From Salegentibacter sp. 24 (GTDB taxonomy: Bacteria > Bacteroidota > Bacteroidia > Flavobacteriales > Flavobacteriaceae): a stretch of DNA of 64,000 nt. Made by a program: the position numbers and the translations under genes. Shown here piece by piece: positions 19,224-27,720 of the stretch (positions are counted from its first letter, which is position 1; each line of letters begins with the position of its first letter). The notes under the pieces were generated by a model that saw nothing but the letters and a program-made list of their open reading frames with translations, did no database searches and was not told the DNA's origin. The DNA lies in NCBI RefSeq assembly GCF_004362395.1, contig NZ_SNWE01000009.1, positions 1 to 64,000 on the forward strand, written 5' to 3'.

Positions 19224-19672
19224 ATTTCATTTGCAAAACTATAATAATTTTAGAAGAATTACTGATAGTTTTTAAAAACCCAATATTTATTATGTAAAAG
19301 TGCAAGAATTCTATTGCAGAGTGAAAAAGGGGTCTAAACAATGAAATGTTCAAAACTGAATGAAACAAATGAATAAAGTAGAACCGTTTCTTGTTTTTTC
19401 TTATTATGAAAATGGGCAAACTATATTATTTAGATAAAACATCTAAACTTTAGGGGAATGGTTTAGCAGCCTTTATTCCTCATTTAAGTAATCCCCCTAA
19501 TTTCAAATTGATAATCTGATCAATAGCCACTTAACTATCAGGGGTTTCCGGGTGTAACTCAATATATCTCATTTTTGTTTTTAAAATCTCTAAAATTAAT
19601 CCTAAGTTATATTAGATCATTGGTAATAAGTTAATACTATGCTAATCAATATATTTTAATTCTATATTTCCA
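19224..19672. other. Intergenic region between divergent thiamine and stress operons
   Basis: AT-rich spacer of about 450 bases carrying the promoters of the two divergent transcripts. A short minus-strand open frame at 19198-19419 overlaps the riboswitch and is not considered a gene. Nothing else is seen. Confidence 0.5.
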
Positions 19673-19709
19673 TATATTTGTATCGTGCACGATATAATTA
19701 TGCACGATA
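19673..19709 (+). promoter_or_regulatory. Promoter -7 element with abutting palindromic operator(s) of the OhrR-type operon
   Basis: TATATTTG at 19673-19680 matches TAnnTTTG. It is followed at once by the perfect 14-base palindrome TATCGTGCACGATA (19681-19694), and then by a second, degenerate copy AATTATGCACGATA (19696-19709). The expected start of transcription falls inside the first palindrome, so a bound repressor would block the promoter. The MarR/OhrR-type gene in the operon is the likely ligand. No good -33 box is seen. Confidence 0.75.
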
Positions 19710-19721
19710 AAAATAAAAGTA

Positions 19722-20147
19722 ATGAAAAGAGAAGTTGAAACTTCATTAACACAAAACATCTTTAGAATTCTGTTGGCGCTATTCATGATTTATGCTGGTT
19801 TTAGTCACTTAACTTTTAATAGAGTAGACTTCCAGGCGCAGGTTCCAGATTGGGTTCCCTTAAGCAAAGATTTAGTAGTTGTTTTGTCTGGAATAGTTGA
19901 AATTGCATTAGGTCTGGCTATATTATTTTGGAAAAAGCAACGTGTTGTAATAGGTTGGGCGCTAGCTATTTTCTTTATACTTGTTTTTCCCGGTAATGTC
20001 GCCCAGTATTTGGACGGAAAAGATGCCTTCGGAGCTTTAGATTCAGATAGAGCAAGATTAATAAGGCTTTTCTTTCAACCAGTACTTATAGCCTGGGCAC
20101 TATGGTCTTCCGGTGCTTGGAAAGCCTGGAGAAATTCAAAAAAATAA
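19722..20147 (+). CDS. DoxX-like membrane protein
   Basis: A 141-residue protein with four hydrophobic segments and the DoxX-type opening (FRILLALFMIYAGFSHL, then VVVLSGIVEIALGLAIL). DoxX-like proteins accompany thiol and quinone stress genes in many bacteria. It is the first gene of a five-gene plus-strand operon, 12 bases after the tandem operator, and its stop is followed by the regulator's start after 5 bases. Its exact biochemical role is unknown; a membrane redox function is inferred from context. Confidence 0.85.
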   Translation: MKREVETSLTQNIFRILLALFMIYAGFSHLTFNRVDFQAQVPDWVPLSKDLVVVLSGIVEIALGLAILFWKKQRVVIGWALAIFFILVFPGNVAQYLDGKDAFGALDSDRARLIRLFFQPVLIAWALWSSGAWKAWRNSKK

Positions 20148-20152
20148 ATATT

Positions 20153-20611
20153 ATGGACGATCAATTAAAACTGAACAATCAGGTTTGTTTTCCCATTTAT
20201 TCGGTTTCCAGGCTAATTACGAAAGCCTATAAACCATTCCTGGAAGAGATGGGTTTAACTTATCCTCAGTACCTGGTTTTACTGGTGCTATGGGAAAATG
20301 ATAACTTATCGGTTAATCAAATTGGTGAAAAATTATTATTAAACACCAATACTTTGTCTCCGCTTATTAAACGTATGGAGAAAATGGATTTACTGCAGCG
20401 TACCCGCTCTGAAAAAGATGAGAGAAGTGTATTTATCCAACTTACGGAAAAAGGAAAGGCACTAAGAAACACTGCGCTCCCAATTCCAAAGAAGCTTCTT
20501 AATACTTTACTTACGGAAGATGTAACCCTGACAGAAATAATGCTTTTAAAGGATACATTGAATAAATGGTCTGATATTCTTTCTGACAGGCAAAAGGATG
20601 ATAATATATAG
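20153..20611 (+). CDS. MarR-family regulator of the OhrR thiol-sensing type
   Basis: I choose the ATG at 20153 (MDDQLKLNNQ) because the 17 residues upstream are the read-through of the doxX tail. The winged-helix domain includes LTYPQYLVLLVLWEN and the recognition region SPLIKRMEKMDLLQRTRS with the wing DERSVFIQLTEKG. Cys12 lies in VCFPIYSVSR, the position of the peroxide-sensing Cys of OhrR (CFALYAASR). This predicts release from DNA on oxidation or alkylation. The palindrome at 19681-19694 is the likely operator, giving autoregulation of the operon with doxX and three redox genes. Confidence 0.88.
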   Translation: MDDQLKLNNQVCFPIYSVSRLITKAYKPFLEEMGLTYPQYLVLLVLWENDNLSVNQIGEKLLLNTNTLSPLIKRMEKMDLLQRTRSEKDERSVFIQLTEKGKALRNTALPIPKKLLNTLLTEDVTLTEIMLLKDTLNKWSDILSDRQKDDNI

Positions 20612-20656
20612 TAACTTACTGATAAGTAAATTTTTAAATTAAAATATGCAATAGAT

Positions 20657-21640
20657 ATGAAAGCACTACAAATAGTAAAATACGGAAAAATTAAGGATAG
20701 TTTATCGATCAATGAGATCGATAAACCTTCGGTAAAGTCAAACCAAATTTTAGTGGGGGTTAAGGCTGCTTCGCTAAACCCTATCGATTATAAAATGGCT
20801 CAGGGGCATCTAAAAGAATTACTGACTTTAGAGTTACCCGTTACCATAGGTTTTGACGTTAGCGGGGTGGTTGTGGAAAAAGGGGCTGATGTTAGTGATT
20901 TTGAAATCGGTGACGAAATATATTCCAGAGTACCCCATGAACAAATGGGTACCGTGGCAGAGTTTGTTATCATTAATGATGATAAAGTTGCTAAAAAACC
21001 GGAAAATATATCTTTTGCAGAAGCTTCAGGATTACCTTTAACAGGAATTACCGCAATCCAGGCTTTAGAAAAAGCCGGTTTGAAAAAAGACGATAGAATT
21101 CTTATTCACGCCGGATCCGGGGGTGTAGGCAGTTTTGCTATTCAGTATGCTAAAGCTAAAGGAGCTATTGTTTATACCACCACCAGCACTAAAAATGTAG
21201 ATTGGGTAAAAGCTTTAGGAGCCGACCGCGTAATAGATTATAAAACGGAAGATTACAAAGAAGTTGCCAATAATCTGGATATTGTTTTTGACACTTTGGG
21301 AGATGACTATACGTTTGATTCTTTTGAAATTATTAAAGAAGGTGGAACAGTAACCTCAATCGCAGGTCCGCCCGATGAAGAATCAGCCAAAGTAATGGGG
21401 ATCAAAGGTTATAAATTACCCGAACAATTATCTAATCTTATTGAAGAAAAATCGGTAGCCTATAAACACACCTGGATGCAGCCTAATGCAGCGCAGTTGA
21501 AGGAGATCAAAAAAATGGTAGAAGACGGGGATATCAAACCAATCGTAGACCTTATTTATGATTTCGAAGACGGAGTTGATGCTTACGAGTACCTGGCGAG
21601 CAGAAGAGCACAAGGAAAAGTAATCATAAGCTTATCCTAA
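20657..21640 (+). CDS. NADPH-dependent quinone-reductase-like oxidoreductase (MDR family, zinc-free)
   Basis: This 327-residue protein is a medium-chain dehydrogenase/reductase: GroES-like N-terminus (NPIDYKMAQGHLK, then GFDVSGVVVEKG), NADPH site HAGSGGVGSFAIQYAK at about 150-165, and the C-terminal YLASRRAQGKVIIS. It lacks the Cys/His set for structural or catalytic zinc, as expected for quinone oxidoreductases. It would reduce quinones or reactive enals in the cytoplasm. It is the third gene of the operon behind an OhrR-type regulator, which fits electrophile detoxification. Confidence 0.88.
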   Translation: MKALQIVKYGKIKDSLSINEIDKPSVKSNQILVGVKAASLNPIDYKMAQGHLKELLTLELPVTIGFDVSGVVVEKGADVSDFEIGDEIYSRVPHEQMGTVAEFVIINDDKVAKKPENISFAEASGLPLTGITAIQALEKAGLKKDDRILIHAGSGGVGSFAIQYAKAKGAIVYTTTSTKNVDWVKALGADRVIDYKTEDYKEVANNLDIVFDTLGDDYTFDSFEIIKEGGTVTSIAGPPDEESAKVMGIKGYKLPEQLSNLIEEKSVAYKHTWMQPNAAQLKEIKKMVEDGDIKPIVDLIYDFEDGVDAYEYLASRRAQGKVIISLS

Positions 21641-21690
21641 ACCTTCTTAGAGCTGGTCAATAGATTATATATTATAACTAAAAAAAGAAA

Positions 21691-22329
21691 ATGATTATGA
21701 GTAAAAAGAAGAATGTATTAGTTGCCGGTGCAAACGGCAGCACGGGAAGAATCATTATCGATTTATTAAAGAAATCTGAAAAATATCAACCCATTGCTAT
21801 GGTAAGAAAACCAGAGCAAAAACAGCATTTTGAAAAAGAAAATGTAACCACTGTCCTTGCCGATTTAGAAGAAGATTTAAACCAGGCTGTGAAAGGCGCT
21901 GATAAAGTAATTTTTGCGGCCGGTTCCGGTGGAAAAAAAGTGGTTGAAGTAGATCAGGAAGGAGCAAAAAGATTCACTGATGCGGCCAGGAATGCAGGAG
22001 TTGAGAAGTTTGTTATGCTTAGCTCAATGGGTGCCGACAATCCCGGAATGAGTGAAGAGCTTGGAGATTATCTAAGAGCAAAAGGAAATGCTGATAATTA
22101 TCTACGAAATAGCGGATTAGATTTTACTATTGTTAGACCTGGTGCGCTTACAGATGAAGATGGTTCGGGGAAAATTCAACTAAAGGAAAAATTAGATAAA
22201 CAAGAAAGTATTTCCAGGGCAAATGTGGCTCGTACTCTTGTTGAAGTTCTGGACAATGATGTAAAACAAAATCGGGTTTTTGAAATTCTTGATGGCGAAA
22301 CTCCTATTGAAAAAGCAGTCCGTGATTAA
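21691..22329 (+). CDS. NAD(P)-binding atypical short-chain dehydrogenase (NmrA/YhfK-like)
   Basis: A 212-residue Rossmann protein with nucleotide motif GANGSTGR at about 13-20, a second strand ending in AMVRKPEQ (R/K pair suggesting NADPH), MLSSMGAD and TIVRPGALTDE. It has no canonical YxxxK pair (it reads DYLRAKGNAD), as in atypical SDRs with regulatory or unknown substrate roles. It may start at the second Met (21697). Fourth gene of the redox operon; 50 and 28 bases separate it from neighbours. Confidence 0.82.
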   Translation: MIMSKKKNVLVAGANGSTGRIIIDLLKKSEKYQPIAMVRKPEQKQHFEKENVTTVLADLEEDLNQAVKGADKVIFAAGSGGKKVVEVDQEGAKRFTDAARNAGVEKFVMLSSMGADNPGMSEELGDYLRAKGNADNYLRNSGLDFTIVRPGALTDEDGSGKIQLKEKLDKQESISRANVARTLVEVLDNDVKQNRVFEILDGETPIEKAVRD

Positions 22330-22357
22330 GAAATTCTATAATTAAAAAAAGAAAGAT

Positions 22358-23035
22358 ATGAAAGTACTATTTGTATTAACCTCTCACGATAAGTTGGGAG
22401 ATACAGGAGAAAAAACAGGATTTTGGATCGAAGAATTCGCAGCACCTTATTACAACCTGGTGGATAAAGGAGTTGATGTTACGGTAGCTACACCCAAAGG
22501 AGGTAAAGCACCTATTGATCCGAACAGCGAAAGTGAAGATGCACAAACCAAGGATACAAAGCGCTACTATAAAGATGCTGAAACTCAAAAAGTGATAGAA
22601 AACACCTTAAAGTTAGATGGAATTAAGTCGGAAGAATTTGACGCCGTATTCTACCCCGGAGGTCACGGCCCGCTCTGGGATCTCGCAGAGGATAAAACTT
22701 CTATAGCTTTGATAGAGGCATTTAATAAGCAGAAAAAACCAATAGGTTTGGTATGCCATGCCCCTGCAGCTCTTAAAAATGTAAAAAATGAAAATGGGGA
22801 ACCCTTAGTGAAAGGAAAAAAAGTAACCGGCTTCACCAATACTGAAGAAGAAGCGGTGCAGTTAACCGAAGTTGTTCCCTTTTTAGTTGAAGATATGCTG
22901 AAAGAAAATGGAGGCATTTATTCTAAGTCTGGCGACTGGGAAGTTTATGTGCTTGAAGATGGAAATTTAATTACCGGACAAAATCCTGCATCCTCCGAGA
23001 AAGCTTCTGAAAAACTATACGAGATGCTTAAATAA
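22358..23035 (+). CDS. DJ-1/PfpI family (Hsp31-like) type 1 glutamine amidotransferase-domain protein
   Basis: The 225-residue protein has the nucleophile elbow GLVCHAPAAL with Cys133-His134, an acidic residue in GFWIEEFAAPY (about Glu25/26) and YPGGHGPLWDL at about 99-109. These are the marks of Hsp31/class I GATase-like proteins, which act as glyoxalases or deglycases toward methylglyoxal and as redox chaperones. It ends the OhrR-type operon, consistent with defence against reactive carbonyls. A strong hairpin terminator follows about 130 bases downstream. Confidence 0.88.
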   Translation: MKVLFVLTSHDKLGDTGEKTGFWIEEFAAPYYNLVDKGVDVTVATPKGGKAPIDPNSESEDAQTKDTKRYYKDAETQKVIENTLKLDGIKSEEFDAVFYPGGHGPLWDLAEDKTSIALIEAFNKQKKPIGLVCHAPAALKNVKNENGEPLVKGKKVTGFTNTEEEAVQLTEVVPFLVEDMLKENGGIYSKSGDWEVYVLEDGNLITGQNPASSEKASEKLYEMLK

Positions 23036-23162
23036 CTAAAGCTCTCTTAATTTGAACCTCTTTAATATTGAAAAAATGAATCCAATTCTTAAGATTGGAA
23101 AGGAAGTTCTTTGAAACTAATTGTATAGAGTTGAAAGAGTAATTGAGTATTTTTTAAAATTA

Positions 23163-23194
23163 AAAATGGGATTTTGAAAATCATATCCCATTTT
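23163..23194 (+). terminator. Hairpin terminator after the redox operon
   Basis: AAAATGGGAT and ATCCCATTTT form a perfect 10-base stem with a 12-base loop. It ends in TTTT and sits between the plus-strand operon and the minus-strand kinase locus, so it can serve both directions. Confidence 0.7.
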
Positions 23195-23207
23195 AGTAAC
23201 TAATTAT

Positions 23208-23285
23208 TTACTGTTGTAATTTACCTTGATCGGCAACGATTATCATTTCATATTCCACAATAAGTGTTTTAAAGGGATGTTCCAT
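23208..23285 (-). pseudogene. Truncated response-regulator stub (25 codons) following the histidine kinase
   Basis: The kinase stop TGA overlaps an ATG (TGATG) that opens MEHPFKTLIVEYEMIIVAD, the first strand of a receiver domain (usual form ILIVEDEMIIAAD). It then diverges and stops after GKLQQ. The acidic pair is damaged (EYE for EDE) and the phospho-acceptor half is gone. It is best read as the remnant of the cognate regulator, removed by a deletion. Too short for an open-frame list. Confidence 0.7.
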
Positions 23286-25429
23286 CAGGCTGCGGTATTA
23301 ATTTTAAAGTTAAAGCTTACCATAGTGCCGTGTTCACTGTTTTCGGTCATCGTGCCGTTGAGTTGTTGCGTCAATAACTGAATCAACTGAGAGCCAAAAC
23401 CGGTCCCTTTGGTTGCAGCACCCGCATCTTTGCCTACACCGTTGTCGGTTACCTTTAACGATAAGGTTTCAGGGCTTGCCTGTGATAAACTTATTTGAAT
23501 GGTTCCATTTCTGTTTTCAGGAAATGCATATTTTAAGGCGTTTGTAAGCAGTTCGTTGACAATTAATCCAATGGGTACCGCCGTGTCTACATCCAGTTCC
23601 AGGGTGTCCATGGCACATTCAATTTTAACTTTATCTTCTGCATTGAAAGTATCCAGTATGCCTTCGCCTAAATTCAGGAAATAATCCTTCATCTCTATAC
23701 TTCCTAAATTTCCACCCTGATATAATTTTTGATGGATGATGCCCATGGATTGGACCCTGTTTTGACTGGCCATCATAGCGTCTTTTGAGGCAGAGTCTTC
23801 CATTTGTGCAGATTGCAGCGAGATCAAACTTTTGACCAACTCCAGATTGTTCTTGACACGATGGTGGATTTCTTTAAGAAGCAGTTCGTTTTCAGCATTG
23901 TGCTTATCAAGCAATATATTTTTATGAGCTAACTCCTCATTTAATATCTTTAGTTTATGATTTCTCTTTTGTTTAAGCCTATAATTACGATAGAGTAATC
24001 CGAGTAATAAAGCACCAATAATTAGGGTAACAATATAAATGGTTTGTTGTTCCCGATTAGCAGCAAGCTCTTTATCTCGTTTGAGCACATCCACTTGTAA
24101 TTCACTTTCACGAAGGCTTCTTTCGTTTCTTTCTACTTCGATAATATTGTTAGCCTCAGACCATTCAATATAATACTCAAGAGCTTTTTTGTAATTTCCC
24201 ATGAGCTCATAAACACTGAATAATTTCTTGATAAAATATGCCGTATTTGCTTTGGTATTAATTGCAATTGATGAATTCCTGGCTTTTTCATAATAGGCGA
24301 TAGCTTCATCGTACCTTCCTTCTGCTTTGACAATGTCCCCTATGCGGGAATGTGCAAATTGATAAGTATCAATAGTAGTAAGGTCATATTCCTCTAATAG
24401 TTTTATGGTTTTTATCAGGTAGGATTTTGCTTCTTCAGATTTTTCCTTTTTAATTAGATTGCTACCCATTGAGTAGTAGTACCAGGTATGGTGAAAGGGA
24501 TTTGTGAGTTGAGGCAAGAGCTCCTTAAATTTATTCATATAATACTCAGTCGAATCGGAATTTGAATCTCCAAAATGATAAGATAATAGCTTGTAGGCCA
24601 TTGCAAGGGACTCATTCTTTTCCCGGTAAGCTGATTTTTGATAGCCAATCATACTCTCCTTTAAATATTGAATTCCTATTTCCTCTTCTTCTGGCAAACC
24701 ATACTGATAATAAAACCTTCCCTTATCTTTCAATATCTTAAGCTGAATTTCAGGTCGGGGATCATCTTTAAGCAAATCCAATGCTTTTACAAAAAGCTCC
24801 AGTCCGGGTTTTGGTTCTCCTCTAATAATTTTTATCAAAGCCCAATTGATCAATAAATCATAACCCAATACCTTATCCCTCTTGTTTTCCGGGATTTTCT
24901 CGTAATAGGCCCAACCTATAGGTGCCAGCGAATCCACCACATTAAAGTTATGAGATCTATTCGCTCTATCAGTTATATCCAGATACAAATCAGCCAATCT
25001 TTCATATGGTAAGGGTTGAACATTTTGAAGTAGTAGAGCAGCCATATCAAAATAAAAAACAGTACTATCGCGATTAAAATGGGGCATTTCTTTAAACCAC
25101 AATGCCTTGTCCTGGTAGGCTTTACTTAATGCATAAGCCTGATTATTTGAAAGGTCTTGTCCAACACTCATTTTTTTTAATTGTAAACTTTTAAGAGCTG
25201 TTTGATGAAGAGGTTGCTTGTCATCCAATACTTCAAGGGCTTTATCTGTGTAATAGGGAGAACTGTCCGCATTATAATGATCCGTGCTCCTAAACCATAA
25301 GGATTTTTCGAAATATTTGTTGCTCATTTCGAGTGCAGCTTTCGGGGTACTATTTTTAACCTGGGCACTTTGAGAAAAGCCGGAGGAAATAGCCAGGGAA
25401 AAGATAACCAGTGTCAGCAGCTCTTTCAT
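23285..25429 (-). CDS. TPR-containing sensor histidine kinase (HisKA_2 type)
   Basis: I prefer the Met at 25429, which begins the signal peptide MKELLTLVIFSLAISSGFSQ. A long periplasmic region (to about residue 465 of the longer frame) is made of TPR-like helix pairs (YDEAIAYYEKARN, YKKALEYYIEW). One membrane helix follows (about 468-486), a short coiled coil, then the HisKA_2 box KEIHHRVKNNLELVKSL with the phospho-acceptor His527 or His528. A HATPase domain has NELLTNALKYAFP and DNGVG. Such kinases usually pair with a LytTR-type regulator in the same transcript; here only a truncated stub follows. The signal is unknown. Confidence 0.9.
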   Translation of the reverse strand: MKELLTLVIFSLAISSGFSQSAQVKNSTPKAALEMSNKYFEKSLWFRSTDHYNADSSPYYTDKALEVLDDKQPLHQTALKSLQLKKMSVGQDLSNNQAYALSKAYQDKALWFKEMPHFNRDSTVFYFDMAALLLQNVQPLPYERLADLYLDITDRANRSHNFNVVDSLAPIGWAYYEKIPENKRDKVLGYDLLINWALIKIIRGEPKPGLELFVKALDLLKDDPRPEIQLKILKDKGRFYYQYGLPEEEEIGIQYLKESMIGYQKSAYREKNESLAMAYKLLSYHFGDSNSDSTEYYMNKFKELLPQLTNPFHHTWYYYSMGSNLIKKEKSEEAKSYLIKTIKLLEEYDLTTIDTYQFAHSRIGDIVKAEGRYDEAIAYYEKARNSSIAINTKANTAYFIKKLFSVYELMGNYKKALEYYIEWSEANNIIEVERNERSLRESELQVDVLKRDKELAANREQQTIYIVTLIIGALLLGLLYRNYRLKQKRNHKLKILNEELAHKNILLDKHNAENELLLKEIHHRVKNNLELVKSLISLQSAQMEDSASKDAMMASQNRVQSMGIIHQKLYQGGNLGSIEMKDYFLNLGEGILDTFNAEDKVKIECAMDTLELDVDTAVPIGLIVNELLTNALKYAFPENRNGTIQISLSQASPETLSLKVTDNGVGKDAGAATKGTGFGSQLIQLLTQQLNGTMTENSEHGTMVSFNFKINTAA

Positions 25430-25444
25430 ATTTTCTTTAAGCAA

Positions 25445-25923
25445 TTAAAAATGACCTGGGGATGTATAAATGTATGAAAAAAGGCTGAAATACAGTCTAT
25501 TATAAAATAAGGGTGGCTCTGTTTTTTCGATATTCCGATTGCGGACTATCAGCATCTGGGAGAGAATCGTATTGTTTTTGTAGAAGTTCTAGGCTAATGT
25601 GCTTAGCTGTTTATCAGAAAGTTTTTATAATTTCTACGGATTAATTTACAAATTGTTAATTGTAAATCTATTTATCATAATAAATCAAATGGTGCAAAAA
25701 AATACTATTTTTAAACAAATGATGTGTAAATTAAATCCCCCTGACCGCCACCAGAAGAACCCAACACTTATTGTACCGACTTAGGTTATGATGATTTAAC
25801 AATCAATATTAATTTCGATCCAAGTACTTATAGCAATCCCATACCTTACGCTTGAATTCTATTTTATTCTTTAAAAAAAGATTAATTAAATTCACCTTCT
25901 AGATAATATTTAAAATATTAGTA
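25445..25923. other. Gene-free stretch holding possible gene debris
   Basis: No intact gene. On the minus strand 25500-25605 reads KHISLELLQKQYDSLPDAD and on to a stop, with stop codons just upstream. On the plus strand about 25745-25854 reads NTYCTDLGYDDLTININF and on to a stop, also without a start. Both look like tails of lost genes, but neither is recognised. A 61-codon plus frame at 25599-25784 is AT-rich and not convincing. Confidence 0.35.
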
Positions 25924-26721
25924 ATGAAACAATTATTCCTTTCATTTTTATTTTTCCTGACTTTAATCTCTTGTTTTTCCCAGAAATTAAAAGATAAATT
26001 TGAATACAAAGTAACTTATAAGTTAACATACGCACAAGATTCTACCGCTTTGGAAGAATCTAAATCTGAGTATATGGTCTTGTTTACAGGAGATGAACTT
26101 TCCAAATTTTCCAGCCGTGCGGTAACACTTGCAAAAACTTACGAAATTAAAGGAAATACAGGTACAACTTCTCGCCAGGCGGTTAGTGAATTTCATTACC
26201 AGATTTTAAAACAGGCCAAAACGGGGAAACTATTTTATACCCTCAAAATTCCAAAAATGGACGATCGGTTTTATTATACTGAAGAATTGGATCAATTTAA
26301 TTGGGTGATTTTACCGGAAACCAAGTCTATAAAAGATTTCAAAGTTCAGAAAGCAAAGACTTCCTTTAAGGGTAGAGATTATATTGCGTGGTTTACTTCG
26401 GAAATTCCAATTTCTGAAGGTCCTTTTAAATTCAATGGACTACCCGGACTTATTTTGGAAATTGCTGATACAGATAACCATTGGAATTTTGAATTTATCG
26501 GTTTGGAAAAATTAACACCAAAGATTTCCTATAAAACGAACCTAAGGATATATGCTGAAACCGAAAGGAATGAATTATCTGCCTTATGGAAACGTTATCG
26601 CAGTAATCCTATGACTTATGCCGGGCAGGCAGCAAACATGGATCCTGAAATACATAAAGAATACAAACGAATTTTTACGAAAAAGGAAAACAGTAAAAAC
26701 AATCCTATAGAATTGGAATAA
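25924..26721 (+). CDS. GLPGLI family protein (exported)
   Basis: The 265-residue protein has an N-terminal signal peptide (MKQLFLSFLFFLTLISCFSQ). It carries the family signature GLPGLI at residues 172-177 within KFNGLPGLILEI, preceded by the beta-rich region typical of this Bacteroidota-specific family. The family is of unknown function and is exported; a TonB receptor or peptidase neighbour is often present but not here. The stop is 2 bases from the end of an IS3 fragment, so the downstream flank has been replaced, though the protein length is normal. Confidence 0.88.
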   Translation: MKQLFLSFLFFLTLISCFSQKLKDKFEYKVTYKLTYAQDSTALEESKSEYMVLFTGDELSKFSSRAVTLAKTYEIKGNTGTTSRQAVSEFHYQILKQAKTGKLFYTLKIPKMDDRFYYTEELDQFNWVILPETKSIKDFKVQKAKTSFKGRDYIAWFTSEIPISEGPFKFNGLPGLILEIADTDNHWNFEFIGLEKLTPKISYKTNLRIYAETERNELSALWKRYRSNPMTYAGQAANMDPEIHKEYKRIFTKKENSKNNPIELE

Positions 26722-26723
26722 CT

Positions 26724-26977
26724 TGGACTTGCAATAAAAAACGGGACATAAAGTTAAGCTACATTTTACCCAAAGCTGAGTGTCTTCTATTTCGGTTGTA
26801 CCATGTTTCTATCCATTCAAACTCCGCTAGAGCTGCCTGTTCTTTTCGCTCATATCGGGTTCTGTATATAAGTTCTACCTTTATGCTTTTAAAGAAGCTC
26901 TCTGCCACGGAATTATCCCAGCAGTTCCCTTTCCTGCTCATACTTTGCTGAACTTCCTGCTTCAGTTTAGAAAACAT
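26724..26977 (-). mobile_element. IS3-family transposase (OrfB) C-terminal fragment with terminal repeat
   Basis: The minus-strand frame 26759-26977 carries SMSRKGNCWDNSVAESFFKS and WYNRNRRHSALG, the last part of the DDE integrase domain of IS3-family OrfB, including the E of the catalytic DDE in VAESFF. The first two Asp regions and OrfA are missing. After the stop, a segment ending near 26724 (reading TGGACTTGCAATAAAAAACG on the plus strand) looks like the element's terminal repeat. The 5' side runs directly into an integrase remnant in frame (HNNNM-FSKLKQEV), so the fragment is a deletion scar and not a whole element. Confidence 0.85.
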
Positions 26978-27324
26978 GTTATTATTGTGATATTCAAATA
27001 TATCTTCTAATGAAAAAAGATGCTCCCTATCCCCAAAATAACGAGACTTGATATTTTCACCAGAAAGAACGCCCCCCTTCCATTCTCAAATCTTGATAAC
27101 ATTGAAATAATTTGGAGTGCTCCTGTTCTAGAAATTGGTTGAGCTCTTTAGCTTATGAACGCTGGCCCGTAAGCTTTTGAATCCCATAGATCAACCTTTC
27201 TTTTCAGGCTGATGTTTAATTTTCTACCGTTAATAGAGATTCTGGCGTAAATAGCGGTTTGATTCCCTTTGGCTCGTTTGGAATAAATCCAAAATAGGAC
27301 GGAAAATGTTGACTGAGTTCTCAT
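26978..27324 (-). pseudogene. Tyrosine-recombinase integrase, N-terminal remnant
   Basis: From the Met at 27324 the sequence reads MRTQSTFSVLFWIYSKRAKG and RISINGRKLNISLKRKVDLW, the arm-binding domain of Bacteroidota transposon/phage integrases. The frame is lost after DSKAYGPAFIS. It resumes as KELNQFLEQEHSKLFQCYQD, shifts again, and continues VLSGENIKSRYFGDREH...FEYHNNNM, the core-binding region. The catalytic C-terminal domain is absent, cut by the IS3 fragment. At least two frameshifts and a truncation are present. It lies about 200 bases from tRNA-Arg, the usual target of such integrases. Confidence 0.82.
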
Positions 27325-27529
27325 AATTTGTGGTTTTAAGTTAAACAATTTTGCGAAGTCAAACCACTATTATGAGTAAACTTTCAGGATATTAAGATAA
27401 GATTTTTTTACTGAAAAAATGTTGACGATCTGTGAACTTTTACATCCATATTAATAGACATCATCTAATATCAAAACACACTAAAAACACTGAATATCAA
27501 TAAATTGATTATATTTAAAGTGTCAAAAG

Positions 27530-27601
27530 TGACCTCGCCAAGAATCGAACTTGGATCTAAAGTTTAGGAAACTTCTATTCTATCCGTTGAACTACGAGGC
27601 C
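27530..27601 (-). tRNA. tRNA-Arg (anticodon CCU)
   Basis: The minus strand folds into a full cloverleaf: acceptor GGCCTCG with CGAGGTC, D stem GTTC with GAAT, anticodon stem GAAGT with ACTTT around loop TTCCTAA (anticodon CCT), variable AGAT, and T arm CCAAG-TTCGAAT-CTTGG. The CCA end is not encoded. It reads the AGG arginine codon. The integrase remnant lies on its 3' side, the side where integrated elements sit. Confidence 0.96.
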
Positions 27602-27720
27602 TTAATTGCTGGACAAAAATAATAATGTTTTCAGAAATTCATCATATTAAAACTTAAAACTTCTGCAGGTTCCTATGCTTTCATTAACTTTATTTCAATT
27701 GCTATATTAAAATCATTCTT

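Noticed and set aside
19198-19419. 73-codon minus-strand open frame between the thiamine and stress operons
   Set aside because: It runs into the TPP riboswitch aptamer, has no recognisable domain and is explained by the base composition of a regulatory region.
20153-20611. Ohr peroxidase gene expected next to the OhrR-type regulator
   Set aside because: None of the neighbouring genes has Ohr/OsmC features; the operon encodes other redox proteins.
25599-25784. 61-codon plus-strand frame
   Set aside because: AT-rich with long Leu/Ile/Asn runs, no start context or homology that I recognise.
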